The notes under the pieces: model-generated
What the model was told of the DNA's origin: nothing
The model's input: the letters and a program-made list of their open reading frames with translations, nothing else
Database searches by the model: none
Shown: one piece after another, positions 12,001 to 24,000 of the stretch
How positions within the stretch are numbered: position 1 is the first letter of the stretch
How the letters are laid out: each line of letters starts with the position of its first letter
Source of the DNA: Rhynochetos jubatus
Lineage: Eukaryota; Chordata; Aves; Eurypygiformes; Rhynochetidae
DNA: 64,000 nucleotides
Reading direction: 5' to 3'
NCBI GenBank assembly: GCA_027574665.1
Contig: CM050656.1
Coordinates: 5,641,001 to 5,705,000, forward strand
Program-made: the position numbers and the translations under genes

Positions 12001-15000
12001 GTTAAATTTTTATATTTTAAACAATGTCAGCTGTCGCAGTGGAGCAACCTCCGCTTCCCGGGAGCGGGGCGTTTCGGAGCGGCACCTTTTTGTGGGTGAC
12101 GCCGATGGAGAAGCTGCCGGTGTGAAACCAGAGGTCAGAGCCCAGAGCTTATGTCTTAGTCTTTGACTGGGGAGCCTAAATATTTATCCTGTTCTGTCCC
12201 TAATGAAAACAAATTGTCAACAGTTGTTCAGTAACTGACTAAATTAAAATCTGTAATTAGTCAATTAGATTAAAGAGTTGGCACAACCTGATTGTATCAT
12301 GCTGGTTAGGTTATTAAGAGAAAGGGTGTGATTTTTAATTACTGAATGCTAATTTTGACAGTTTCAAATGGAAACAGACGTTCCCCCCCCTCCACCCCAC
12401 CCCGAGTGCCTCTGCAAAAGTAAAGGCAGGGGGATGGATTTCATGTCAACAAATGGTGTGAAGATGCAAAGTTTCTCCGGCTCTGATCCGGGAGGGGGTT
12501 TCTTTGGAAAAGCCAGGGCTGGGATGGGAGGAGAGGGGAGGATTTCTTCAGTCCTGTCTGTGGTGGGAGGGCAGGTGTGGGTTTGTGCTGCAGGCAGGGA
12601 CCCCCTGCACTGGTGGGTGTCTGGATGCTGCCCGGGGAGGTCCCGCTCCGCCATCCCCATCACCCGTCGGTGCACACGGGGCAGCGTGCCGTTGCCTTGG
12701 GCGACCTGGCCTGCAGCAACGAGGCAGATTTGAGTCGGTTTTTTCCTTTTCTGTGGGGTTTTTTTGTATTATATGCTGTTTAGTCCCCCTAGCCCGGTGC
12801 TCAAGAGACCAGCTCCCGGTGGCAAGCGAAGCCAGTCGCGAGGAGGAGGAGGAGGAAGGCCTTGAGTGGTGAGCGCGGCAGCCCGCGCCATCCCATTGTT
12901 TGCCCCGCGCGGCCACGTGGGCGAGCGCGGTGAGGCCGGCGAGGGGACCCTGTGCGGTGGGCTGCGGGGGGAGCGGCCACCCCCGGCAGATGCTCGGCTC
13001 TGGGCCAGCACAAAGCTCGCAGCCCTGCCCTCCCCTGCTTTCGGGGGTCCCTCTGGGAGGAACAAAGAGGGCGAGGGGCCGTGAGCCGGGCAGGCTGGCC
13101 AGCGGTCCAGCACTGGAGGGGGGGTCCCCATCCTGCTGCGGCAGGCAGTGGGGAGGTTCGTTAGGTCAGGACGCCGTGTATTGGGTATGAGTGAGGCTTT
13201 CCTGTTCTCCTGATCATTTCCTTCCTTACCTTGGAAACTTGGATTTTCTCCTACCTTTTGTTCCCTATTTTTCTCTTGCAACGCTGTCCCTGGATCTATT
13301 GGAAACAGCTGCCGGGGAGCGGGCGAGGGGCTCTGGCTCTTTCTCCTCTTTCACTGTGCCTGCCCCCGTGGCAGAGCCGGCACCACCTAAATGGCACCCG
13401 GTTGTGCAGAGCCCTCGCTGATGGGGGCTGCCCCAGAGAAGACCGGGGGGGGGGGGCTGCTGCGGTGCTGATCGCTCCTGTTTTTCCTTGAGATCCATAT
13501 AAACAGAGAGGACGGTGGAGGGAGAGGTGCAGCGTCCGGAGCAGCTCGTGCCTGCCCCGCTGTGTCCCATCCCAGCCGGGGGTCTCCCCGTGGGGACCGT
13601 GGTGGGGCTGTACCCCCGTCACTGCATGGCCAGCATCCCGCATGTGGGTCAGGTTATGAAACTCCAGCTGATGCTTCTGCTCAGCCCTGACCATGAGCAT
13701 GTCCCCTCCGTCTTGTTTCCCAGCAGCTTCTCCCTCCGAGTCCTGGCCCTGCAGACCCCCAAGGGAAGATGCCTCGGGGGCTGGGGGGCTTGGTGGGGCG
13801 GATGCGGTGCTTTCCTCTGGGCTGGCAGGGAGTGAAAATGGCTCTTTGCAAGTAAACAAATACCTTGCCTCTGCCTTGCTTCGCTTTTTTTTTTTTTTCC
13901 CCCTCTTTCAAAACTCCTGCTTGTGGCCACAAGTGCCAGCAGCTGAGTTCAAAGCTACAGCTGTACAGTCGTGGGGTGGGGGGATTTCCAGAATGCGGGG
14001 TGGCTGCTTATGGGTGTCACTTCCCACGTGTGCTGGGACCCAGCTGCCCCTGCCATCACCTCCCAGCTCCCATCCCTGCAGTAACAGCCATCCCCTGTGC
14101 CCAGCTGGGGCCAGAAGGGCACTTGGGGGGCTTCGTGTGAGGTTTGGACATGGGTGGGGTGCAGCCCCCTCTGCTGTAAGCCCAGCTTGTCTTTTGGTGT
14201 AGATTCGTACATTTAAATTGTATATTTTGTTTGGAGAGAGGGAGAAATGTCCACCCCTCTGCCCGAGTTTAATGCTGAGTGCTGTTAATACCAGAAGGAA
14301 GCAAAATATCTATGTGTGTGTGTATATATATTTGTAATTATATCTATGCAATATGCAGAGTTAAGATGTATATATGGATACAGGTAGATAGAGGTGAATG
14401 TGCCTATAATTTTGGCGCATGGTTGGGGTGGCGGGGCAGAGGCGAGCTTCACACCCAGCCATCAAATGCTTTCCCACCTGCCTTACCCTTCCTTCTCCGC
14501 GGCCATCGCCTCCACGACACCGGTGGCTTTTAGCAAGGTGCTTTCCACCTCGGCTTTCCCGGGCGTGGGGGCTGCGGGGTCCGTCTCTCTGTCCGTCTGC
14601 GAGGCAGCGCGGCTGCAGCCTGCCGCCTGGAGATAAAGTCCAAAGGAAGACCTCTGGCTGTGTCCTAAGCTAACATTTGCTTTTTAATTTTTTTTCTCCC
14701 CAATGTTTCTGCATCAACCCTTGAACATTTGATCTGGTGCCTCTCCTCCCGGGGTGCGTCGGCTTTCTGTAGTGAAAATGAGCTCTCGCTGCCCCTCCCG
14801 CCCGCCTCAGACAGGGGCTGGGCTGCAGGGTTTTCCCGGGATTTGGCCTTACAGGGCTGAGCTCACACCCGTAATTAGGAATTTTTGGCTACGGATGGAA
14901 GCAGAGGACACACTGCAGTGACTCTGCCTCTCCGGCGAGCATGACCTGCCTGGTGCAGCTGATGTGCTGGCATCCCACAGCATTCCCAGTAGGCATGCCA

Positions 15001-18000
15001 GCCCAAAGCCAGTCACCCTGCCTGACGTGGGTTTCCTCCTGCATCCCTATCCTGCCCAGCTCCCAACCCGTGTGTCTGCTGTCACACTGGTCCAGCACTG
15101 ATGGGTCAAGGCGAGCAGCCGGCTGGCATCCCCTTCCTCCCCAAACAGGTTTGCTGCAAGGGTGTCCCAAGCCTTATCTTCACCTATTTATTAATTTTTG
15201 GCAACCATAAGGGGGAAAAATCCCCTGCATCACCCCCATGAGCAGCCCCCCCTGGCAGGCAGGGATCTGCTGCCTGCCCTGAGCTGTGCCTTTGTAGCTC
15301 AGCTTTTGGGCTGGGGAGGAGTTGAGAGTTTGGTATGTTGGGTTTGTGTGTTTTTGTCTTTTTTTTTTTTTTTCAGTGGAAAAAAAGGCAGCTCATGCTG
15401 GGGAAGGGGGCAGGGCGCTTCCTCGCAGCGTGCCCTGGTTTGGGGTGGGCAGATAAGGCTGCAGCGTCGCACTCAGCTCCGCTCCCAAGCCCAGCAGAGC
15501 ATCCTCCCTGTGTGGGGTGCTCATCCCTGTTTTTGGTGGGAGACCCTTTGGGATAAGGGTGGCCTTGGGTGATGTGGGGGCTGCTTGAACCCCCGCATCC
15601 CTGGCAGTGTGCATCCCCCTGCCCAGGAGCAGTGCTTGTGGCGAGGAGGAGGGGCCCCTCGGCTCCTTCCTGCGGGAGAGCTGTGCAGCTGGTGGGGTGT
15701 AAATCACACCCAGCCTCCCCCTGCACCACGGTCCATCTGCCCACGGGGAGTTGAAGGCAGGGGGTTTGTGGCTGGTAGCAGTGTTGAGGTGACTCTCCAT
15801 TATAGCTTCAGCCCCCTTCCTGCATCCCTGGCAGCTCGGGGAGGGGGCCCGCTCCTCCCTGGGGAGCAGCACCTGACTTTGCCTGTTGGTGATGGAGACC
15901 AACAACTTTCTCCCACCTGGGGGTGCAGCAGGCTGTGAGGAGGCGGGTCTGGTTTTGCAAGACCCCATTGGGATCTGGTTTGAGGCAGGAGTGTCCCCGC
16001 TCCAGAGCGCTTGGTCACCTCGGGAGACTTTGGGCAGGGGTGTGCGTGGTGGGCTGGGGCTGGGGGTGAGAGCTCACAAGGAGACAAACACTGGCCTGCG
16101 TTGCACATGGGGTCGTCTTCAGCCCAGCTCAAGCACAATTTTCCATGGAAAAAACCAAAACCAGCTGCTTTTGCTTTATCCTGGGCAGTGCAGCATGGAT
16201 AACACCCAGGCGCTTCACACCTTTGCCGGCCTTCTCTGGAGAGAAGGTCCAGGTTGGAGCTGCCGGGGCTGGTTTCATCGTTAAAAGCGCATTCACTCGC
16301 TTGTCCCAGAGCCCTTTGGGGTGTCGTGGCACGTCCCGACAGCTTGTCCGTCCTTACCTGTAGTCATCAAGGAGTTTTCAACATGACTTCTATAAAACCT
16401 TTGTACTTGGATTGCTCCACCATGCTGCACAATGGCTTCTTTGTCATCCTGCCAGCTAATTAATTTTAACTTTTACCGTTGCTCCAGCACGGTGGACCGT
16501 CTGCCCGCTCCAGTTGAAGCTTCCTCCCCATACCACCACCTTAAGTGTTTTCCAAGAGGTTTGACTTGTTGCTGCTGAGGATGGGAGAAACCAGCTGGCC
16601 CTGCTGGTGCTCATCTTCTGGAGAAGGAGCTGCTCTTGCGCTGGGGCTGGTGGAGAAAAAGCCATTAGGAGGCTCAAGTTTTCTCCAGTGGCTTATTTCT
16701 CCTGGCTGGCAGCTGAAGGTCCCCCTGGAGAACATCCTCTGATGAAAATAACAGGCTGTCACTCCCCAGCCGGTGATTGGCACCGCGTGCGTCTCCCAGC
16801 CAGAGGTGAAAGCCTTGGCTGAATCTTTGGGACAAAAGCCCTCGTGCTCGGGAACGTACGTGTGCTGGGACATGAGAATGGTTATTTGTGGAGGGTTGAG
16901 CTCTGGTCTGGTGCTGGAAACCAGGTGTTTTTCCTCTGTGAGCGAACGTCTGCAGTGGATACCACCGCAGCATCCCCGCCGTGGGGGGCAGCTCGCTGCT
17001 GGTACCCCAGGGATGCTTGGCTCCTCTGCGAGCATCCCTGGGGTGTCTCCCCTGTGCTGCCAGGAGGGATGTGACACCAGCTGGGTGTCCCCAGCTCGGT
17101 GGGGTGGGACCAGCCGGAGTATTGTCTTTCCCGGGGAGGAGGAATAGAGATTGCCACATGCATAAACATCAGCTGGATGGGGAGTGGATCTGCGGCAGAC
17201 GGGAGCTCCCCTCCGCTCGGGATGGGGACAGTGGCGGGTCAGGGACTGTGGCATTGCTGCCTTTGTGTTTAATCTGGTTATAAGGACGGCTATTAGAGAT
17301 AATGAATTTTGCCTGTCCCCGCCGTTGTAATACAAGAACCCAACTGTCTTTCAGCACCGCGAAGGTCACTCCTCTTTATTTCTGGTTGTAAATTCTGCTG
17401 GTTACAGATGTTTGGGGTTGATGGACATGGTTAATTAAGTTTCTCCTGCCAGCCGGTTGGCAAGGTGCAGGGGTGCTGGCGCAGGGGCAAGGTCGGAGGG
17501 CATGGCCGGAGCAGGCGACGGTGCTGGCAGCCCCTTGGCATGGTGGCTCGGCCATGAGCCCGTCTCACTGCAGCCTCCGAGCAAAGCGGGGCTGGGTTTG
17601 CATGGACCCTCGTACCTCTCTGATGATTTTTTGGGGGGCAGACTGGTGGGAAGAAGGCAACTTTGGGAACAAGTTCCCATCTTGCTGCTCTCATTTTGAG
17701 GATATTCAGCAGGAATTGTCATGCTTGCCATCCCTGTGGGAAGGGGGACAATAAAAGGGGGATCCCCTGAATTGTTGCCATCCAGCATCTTTTGTACCGG
17801 TGCCAACCAAAGCTTTTTCTTTCCCAAAGAGATTTAGATGGAGAGAACAAGGATGGTGTGTTGAAGGGCAAAGCCAATACCCCATGCTGAATTAGCACCG
17901 GTGGGGGGGTGGGGGGGGTGGGACCCCCTTTCCCTGGGGCACCAGTCTGGTTTGCTTCCCCATGTTAACCCCACCAGGCAGGAGCTGGCTGCGTGTGCTG

Positions 18001-21000
18001 CCTGCATGCTTGGAACCCAGCACGTGCTGCCGTGCCTCCCTGGCTCTGCTCCCCCCGCCTGCCTGATTTATGCCGCTCCACATTTTCTCCTCGTTTCCAT
18101 GCCTCTTTCTCCCCTCCCTCCTTTTTTTTTTTTTTTCTTCCCCCTTGCGCTGCCTGTGCCATTGCCTTGCTCCTTTTTTTTTTTCTTTAAACCTTATTGC
18201 TCGCAGGCCTCCCCATTAACCCAGCAGCTGCAATATTTGGGGCTCCCTGCTTGTGTGCATTCAAAATGGGGTTTTACCCTGCCAAAGGAGGGGACCGTGA
18301 TCCCCATCACCCCACGGGGACATGATCCTTGGGTGTTAAGGGGGCTATTTTTATTTTCATTTCATTTTATCATCACAGAGCACAAATCCTGTATCCCCAC
18401 TGTGGATGCCCCTGGCCCTTGGCTGCAGCAGAACTGACGGGGTGGCCACGGGCGCCCATCGCCTCCATCCCGACATCACTGCCGGCCGCAGTGCCGGCCA
18501 TCTGTCCCCTCCTGCGCGGCGCCGGCCTGCCGGCTGCTTGCCGCGGCGGCCGGGCTCTCCTGGCGTCTGCGAGGCCGCACGAGGGCTTGTATTTTAACAA
18601 CAAAAAAAAGTTCCATTTTTGCTTTGTTTGCCCCTGTTTCGTACGCATAACCTGACTTTTTGTTGTTTCCCGCTCCCCCCGCTGCCGTGCCAGGCGCATC
18701 GAAAGTTTGCTGGGTCTCGCGTGCGTGTGCGGATGCCGAATAATTTTATTAGCCGCCTGGAAGGGAGCCAGCGCGGCGTGCATCGCGCGGGAGGCGGCTG
18801 CTGGGGCGCCTCTCCTTTTATTTCCCTTTCCCAGCCGCTCCCCCCTTGCCTCCGCCGGTCTCCCGCCGGTTGCATCATCAACGTTATCCTTTAATTTTAT
18901 TTTTTTTAATATATTTTTCTCTCTTTGGTGGGTGTTGGGTTTTTTTTTTTTGTTCCTTAAAGGGTTAAAAACGATGGGGAAGTTCAGCTAGCACTTGCAA
19001 GATATGGTTGCCTTAGCAACAGGCCTCCTAATCTGGTAGGTGACCTGAGAGACTGTGGAAGATGCAGGGGTTGGTTTGGCATTTCATTATTTCATGAGGC
19101 TGCGGCTCTCCAGCTGGTTCCCTTCCCAGCGCCGCGGCGGCTGCTCCCCCCTGCTGCCGCCCCCGGCATTCCTCGGCAAAGTCCTGGGGTGGGGGCCTGG
19201 CACTTTGGGTGCTGGTGGGTCTTGGGAGCTGGTGCCTGGGGAGGGGGAGAGCGTTTCCCACAGCCCAGGTGAAAATTGTTCAACTTCGGTGTTGTAGGGA
19301 TGGTTTCCAGCCTTGCATTCCCTTCTTCGGAAGGATTTGCTGTGGTGACCTGGTGAAATAACTGGTGCAACCCCTGGGAGCTTGAGATGATCTTGTTGGC
19401 GCTTCCAAAACCCAGATTTTGGGGTCTGTGCTGCTCTGGAGGGGTGAAGCCCAGTAGTGGGGCTCTCATGTGAGGAGCTGGGGCTCAAACAACAAACTGA
19501 TGGGCCATGAATAGTGGGTCAACTGTGGTTGGGAAGGGTGACAGGGTTGAGATGCAGCGGTCCAGGCAGAGTTTTGGGGAGGGAGGCTGAGTTTGGGAGG
19601 AGCATGGCAGCATTATTCTAGCTGCTTTAGGCTGCTCTGAGCTTATGAGGCTGCGTGCACACAACCAGCTTTGCGCCCACGTATGGATGGATGGACCAAG
19701 AGCTGGGTGTTCTGGTGCTGCAGACGTGGCCACCTTCTCTTTTTTTCTTTCGTGGAAGCATCCTCAAGTTGACATTTCCCAGCGCACTCCCTTTTGCCTT
19801 GCTGTCGTGACCACCCTGTGCAAAGCATTGGTGAGACGCACCGGTCCCTGCCAGTGGTGGGACTGTCTGAATTAAGAAACCTCATCAGAAAACTTCCCTG
19901 CCAAATACTTGACCTCGCTGAATCTCCGGGTGCTGTCGTGTGGGCGCTCAAACTCTTCTGCCTGCGCCGTCCCACATGGGTTTTGGATGGGGCATCTCAT
20001 ACACCCAACAGCACCCGTCGGCACCGAAATGGCTGCGGCCTGGTCCAAATCACCACTGAGCTCTTTGCTGGGATGGCAGAGCCACTCATTGTGCCCAAAC
20101 TGGGACGTTTTCCTCCTCGCTGTGCGATGCCGAGTGGTTACGGCACATGGTGCTGCCCTTGGCATCCAGCCACGGCGCCTGGGCATGGAGACTCCCGGGG
20201 AAGGGAGGTATCCAAGGGGCTGGGGCCAAGTTCCCTGCGGGCACCAACAGAATAAAAGGGCCGGGATAGTGCCGGGAGCATCCCCTTCCCGTGGATCCCG
20301 GTGGTGCAGACTTCTTTTGTTTCCCGCCCCCCACTCCTGCTATTGCACGGTGGTGGTGGCAGCTGCCTGCGGACGCCGGGGAGAGCTGCCTTTGTTTATC
20401 TGCCTCTCCGGCAGAGCGAGCGCGGGGATGCTCTTGGATCAAGGTGCCGATCTGTCATCTCCCAGGTTTTATGCATCCCCAGACAAGAAATCAGCGGCGC
20501 AAAGCGCAGACTTTTTGTTACTTATCGCGGAGCTCTGTGCAGAGTGTGGCTGCTGAAAGCAATCTGGTGTCTGTGATGCCCAGATTTATGGTTTCCCAGC
20601 CTCATTCTAGGTGTTGGCTTCCACCAGGAAGCAAAAAAAACCTGGTTTGAGCCATCAGTGTAGGATGAGAGGACCATGGCATGCTGCAGCATTGGCCCTT
20701 GGCAGCTGGCAAATGCCCTCAGAGACTGTCATCACCCTGGGTGGGACATCTCCCTTGCTCCATCTTAGCCAACAGAGATGCGAGGACCAATATCCCAGGG
20801 AGCCAAAACACAGCTTGGCTTTCCCTCTGTGTCTCCTCTGCTTGGAGCATGCTTCTCCGACTCCCTGCCCACCCCACTGGGGTGGCAGAGGCAGAAGCTG
20901 CCCCTCGATGATCAGGGGATGAGCCATCAAAAGGGAGGAAATCCAGGCGAGCCAGCAGAATCCCTAGAAAGCCCTTTTTTTTGATCACTTCATCCCTTTT

Positions 21001-24000
21001 TTCCCCCCCCCCCATCTCTGTGAGGCTTTCCAGGATTTGTTCCTCTCGCTGGGGATTTCGGGCGGTCAGCCGGTTCCCCAGGCAGGGATGGATGGACTGC
21101 TGACCAGCACGCACCGTGTGTCCGCAGAGCACCACGCTCTGCCTGCCAGGGGCTCCTGGTTCTCAAGTGCAGGATTATACGTGGGTTTTTTTGTTGGTTT
21201 TTTTTTTTTTTAAAGAAAATCAAAATTCCCAGGGAAAATAAAAAAAAAAAAAAAGCAAGCCGTCTCCCCCCCGCCTCCGCCCTGCTGAGAAGCGGCTCTG
21301 CGATGGCGGCTGGAAAGCGAAGCCGTAAGTGTTGCGCGTGCCATCTGCTCCCCTTGGATCGCGGGAGCGGCTGGAGCCGGCACAGCCTCCTGGGGAGGGA
21401 GGGGCAGCGTTTGCTGGGGTCCCCCCACCCCCTATCGCCCCAACCTGGGGCTTGGTGGTTCCTCTAGGTAGGTCTGGACCCCAGGAGGGTCTGCAGCCTG
21501 GGAGGAAGAGTTCCCCAGGTCATCCCAGGGATGAGGATGGTTGTGAGCTGGGATGAGTCCATGTGGAAGGGAACGGACAGGTTTTGGGTCTCGAAACCTG
21601 GGTGTTTTTAAAGCGTTTGGAGCTTCACTAGCTGCCTGAGCTGGTAGCACGTGTTGGCAACTGGGCGCTCTGCAGTGTAGGGTGCATCTCATGGGGACCC
21701 CGGGCGATGGCTGTCGTGAGAGCAGCTTGACACGACACATCTGGTCCTCCCAGAGGAGATACCGAAGGAAAACTCCTGCCCTGATATAGGAAATATTTAG
21801 GCTATCTCTGAAAAGAAACACATGCGTTTAATTGTGGCTTTTCTTTGGGAACGTCTCCGGGTTCCTAGGCAGGTTCCTTCCCAGTTGGGCTCCCGCTGAC
21901 TCTTTGGCTGGAGCCACCGGATCAGCTGGGTTTCCCTCTGCCTTACCTGCTTTTTACAAAACTGATATTTCTTTGAGTTCTCCCAACGGGGTTGTGCCAG
22001 CAGACGCAGAAACGCCGCAGAGGAAGCTTGGGCTTTCTCTCTCCGGAGGCAGCAGCAGTTGCTCCCTGTCCTTGGCAGCTGAGCCGGGGGATCTCCGCCT
22101 GCCTGGACTGTCTCCCGCTGGCTTGCGGGTGATTGGGTTGTTCTTTATGGGGTTGTCAAGAGGTGAACGTCCCCAAAATGTGTGATACCCAACCTGGGAG
22201 ATCAGATTCGACTGCAAGCACAAGTAATTCTTTTTATATTTGGGAAGTTGCTCAGAGGTAGGGATTCAGAGCGGGTGCCTGGCACTTTTGCCCTCTTCCC
22301 ATGCAAACCAGTAGCTCCTCTTTGGCAGTGAAGGCAGGCAGTAGAAAAGGCAGCGGCGGCTTGGGTGGGTTGAACCGATGGAGAAGGAAAATACCTTCCA
22401 AACAAAACCAGAGGGCTCGTAAGGGGAGATGGGAAACTGAGGGAGGGCTGAAAAGGCTGGGGAAGGCGTCTAAGCCAGCGGTGAGCCTTGCTGGTGGTGC
22501 AGGGGGGTTGCAGAAGGCTTTTGGTCTTGCTGGATGTCAGGACAGGGTGGAAGGAACCCAACTCTGTGTTTCCCCGTGCGCGTTCCCAGACGGTGCGTGT
22601 GGTCAGACCTTTGCAGGGGTTTCTGGGGTTCAGTGAAACGTCGTTAGAGCCCAGCACTTTGCTGGGGAACCTCTCTGGAGCCCCAGCTTAACCCCGTGGA
22701 GGTTATGTTTGTAAGACACATCCTCCTCACCAAATCCTGGCATCTGGGAAGCACCACTGTGCTGACAGCGCGCCAGCTCTCCAGACATGCCCACCATCGT
22801 TAGCCATCCCACCTCGCCGGGCGCTAATTGCGAGCGGCTCGAGGCCCAGCGCTTTGGTGGCTACCCCTGAGCCGTGTGCTCAGAAATTCGGTAATTGGGC
22901 TGGAACAATTATTTTTGGCTTTTGCAGAGGGAAAGGCTATAAATAATCTACCCCGCGAGCTTGTGCGGTGACTTTGCAGCCTGCATAAGGGGGTGTGTTG
23001 GTGGTTGGGTTTTTTTTTTCTGCTGCCGTCCGGCTGGCTTTTTCTTGGCAGCCGAGAGTGGGAGACTTATCTGCAGAAAATGCAATTTGAGTTGATTAAA
23101 GAAACTCCTGCCATTGGCCCGAGCTGCCAAACTTTCTGCAGAAACGGTTACGCTTTCTGAGAAACCGCCCCGGGGACCTGCCGAGCTGCAGCGTGGCCCT
23201 GGGGCGGTGGCGGTGGAGAGGAGCTGCCCAGGCTTGGGGAAGGAAAACAAAGTGGAAAACAAAGGATGCCGGTCTTGGCGGCATCATCGCACCGAGGAGG
23301 ACTTGCTGGGCAGAGGTGTGGAGGAGGCAGCGGTGGTGAGCATGGTTCTGTGCTTGCAGTCTTCGGACTAAGGGGTTTTTGGTCCTTACAGAGCCAGGTT
23401 TCAGCCAGGGACTGATCCAGAGGTGAAAGCCTCTGCATCCCAGCACCCATTCCTCAAGCTCTCCTGTCACCCATCCAGTGCTTGGGAGCCAAATCACAAC
23501 ATCCTCAGCAGAAGCAAACAGCATCTAGTGCACCTTCTTTTGTAAGCCCTCTGTCGCATCTAAAATAAATTTGCATCTAAATTGACAGGCTGGTTTTAAT
23601 GTCTTCTGGCTATATAGCGCTTAAAGGCCCAGGCTTCCCTTGGAGGTGGGTGTGGGGCATTGTCCCCACTCGTGCAGGGCACTGGCGTGGTGGCACGGAG
23701 CAGTCCCGGGGCGCAGGTGGGAGAGACACGGGGTGACTGCTGGTAGGGAAGCAGAAACTTAGTTTTTCCTGGGTTTTTTTGATATATTATTGAAAGGATC
23801 AAGACTTACTGACAAGCTGAGGCTGGCTGGCACTGGAGGACACTGAGCCAGGCTTCCCTCTGGGGATGCTGCTCTGTGCCAGGCCGCTCGTACCCTGGGT
23901 GCTGAGCAATGCCCTGGGTTTGCAGGAGCGCATCCTGCATCTCTCTCCTTGCCTGCTGGAAATTAAAACACATCCCCGTCCTACGTACGGGCTGCTAAAG

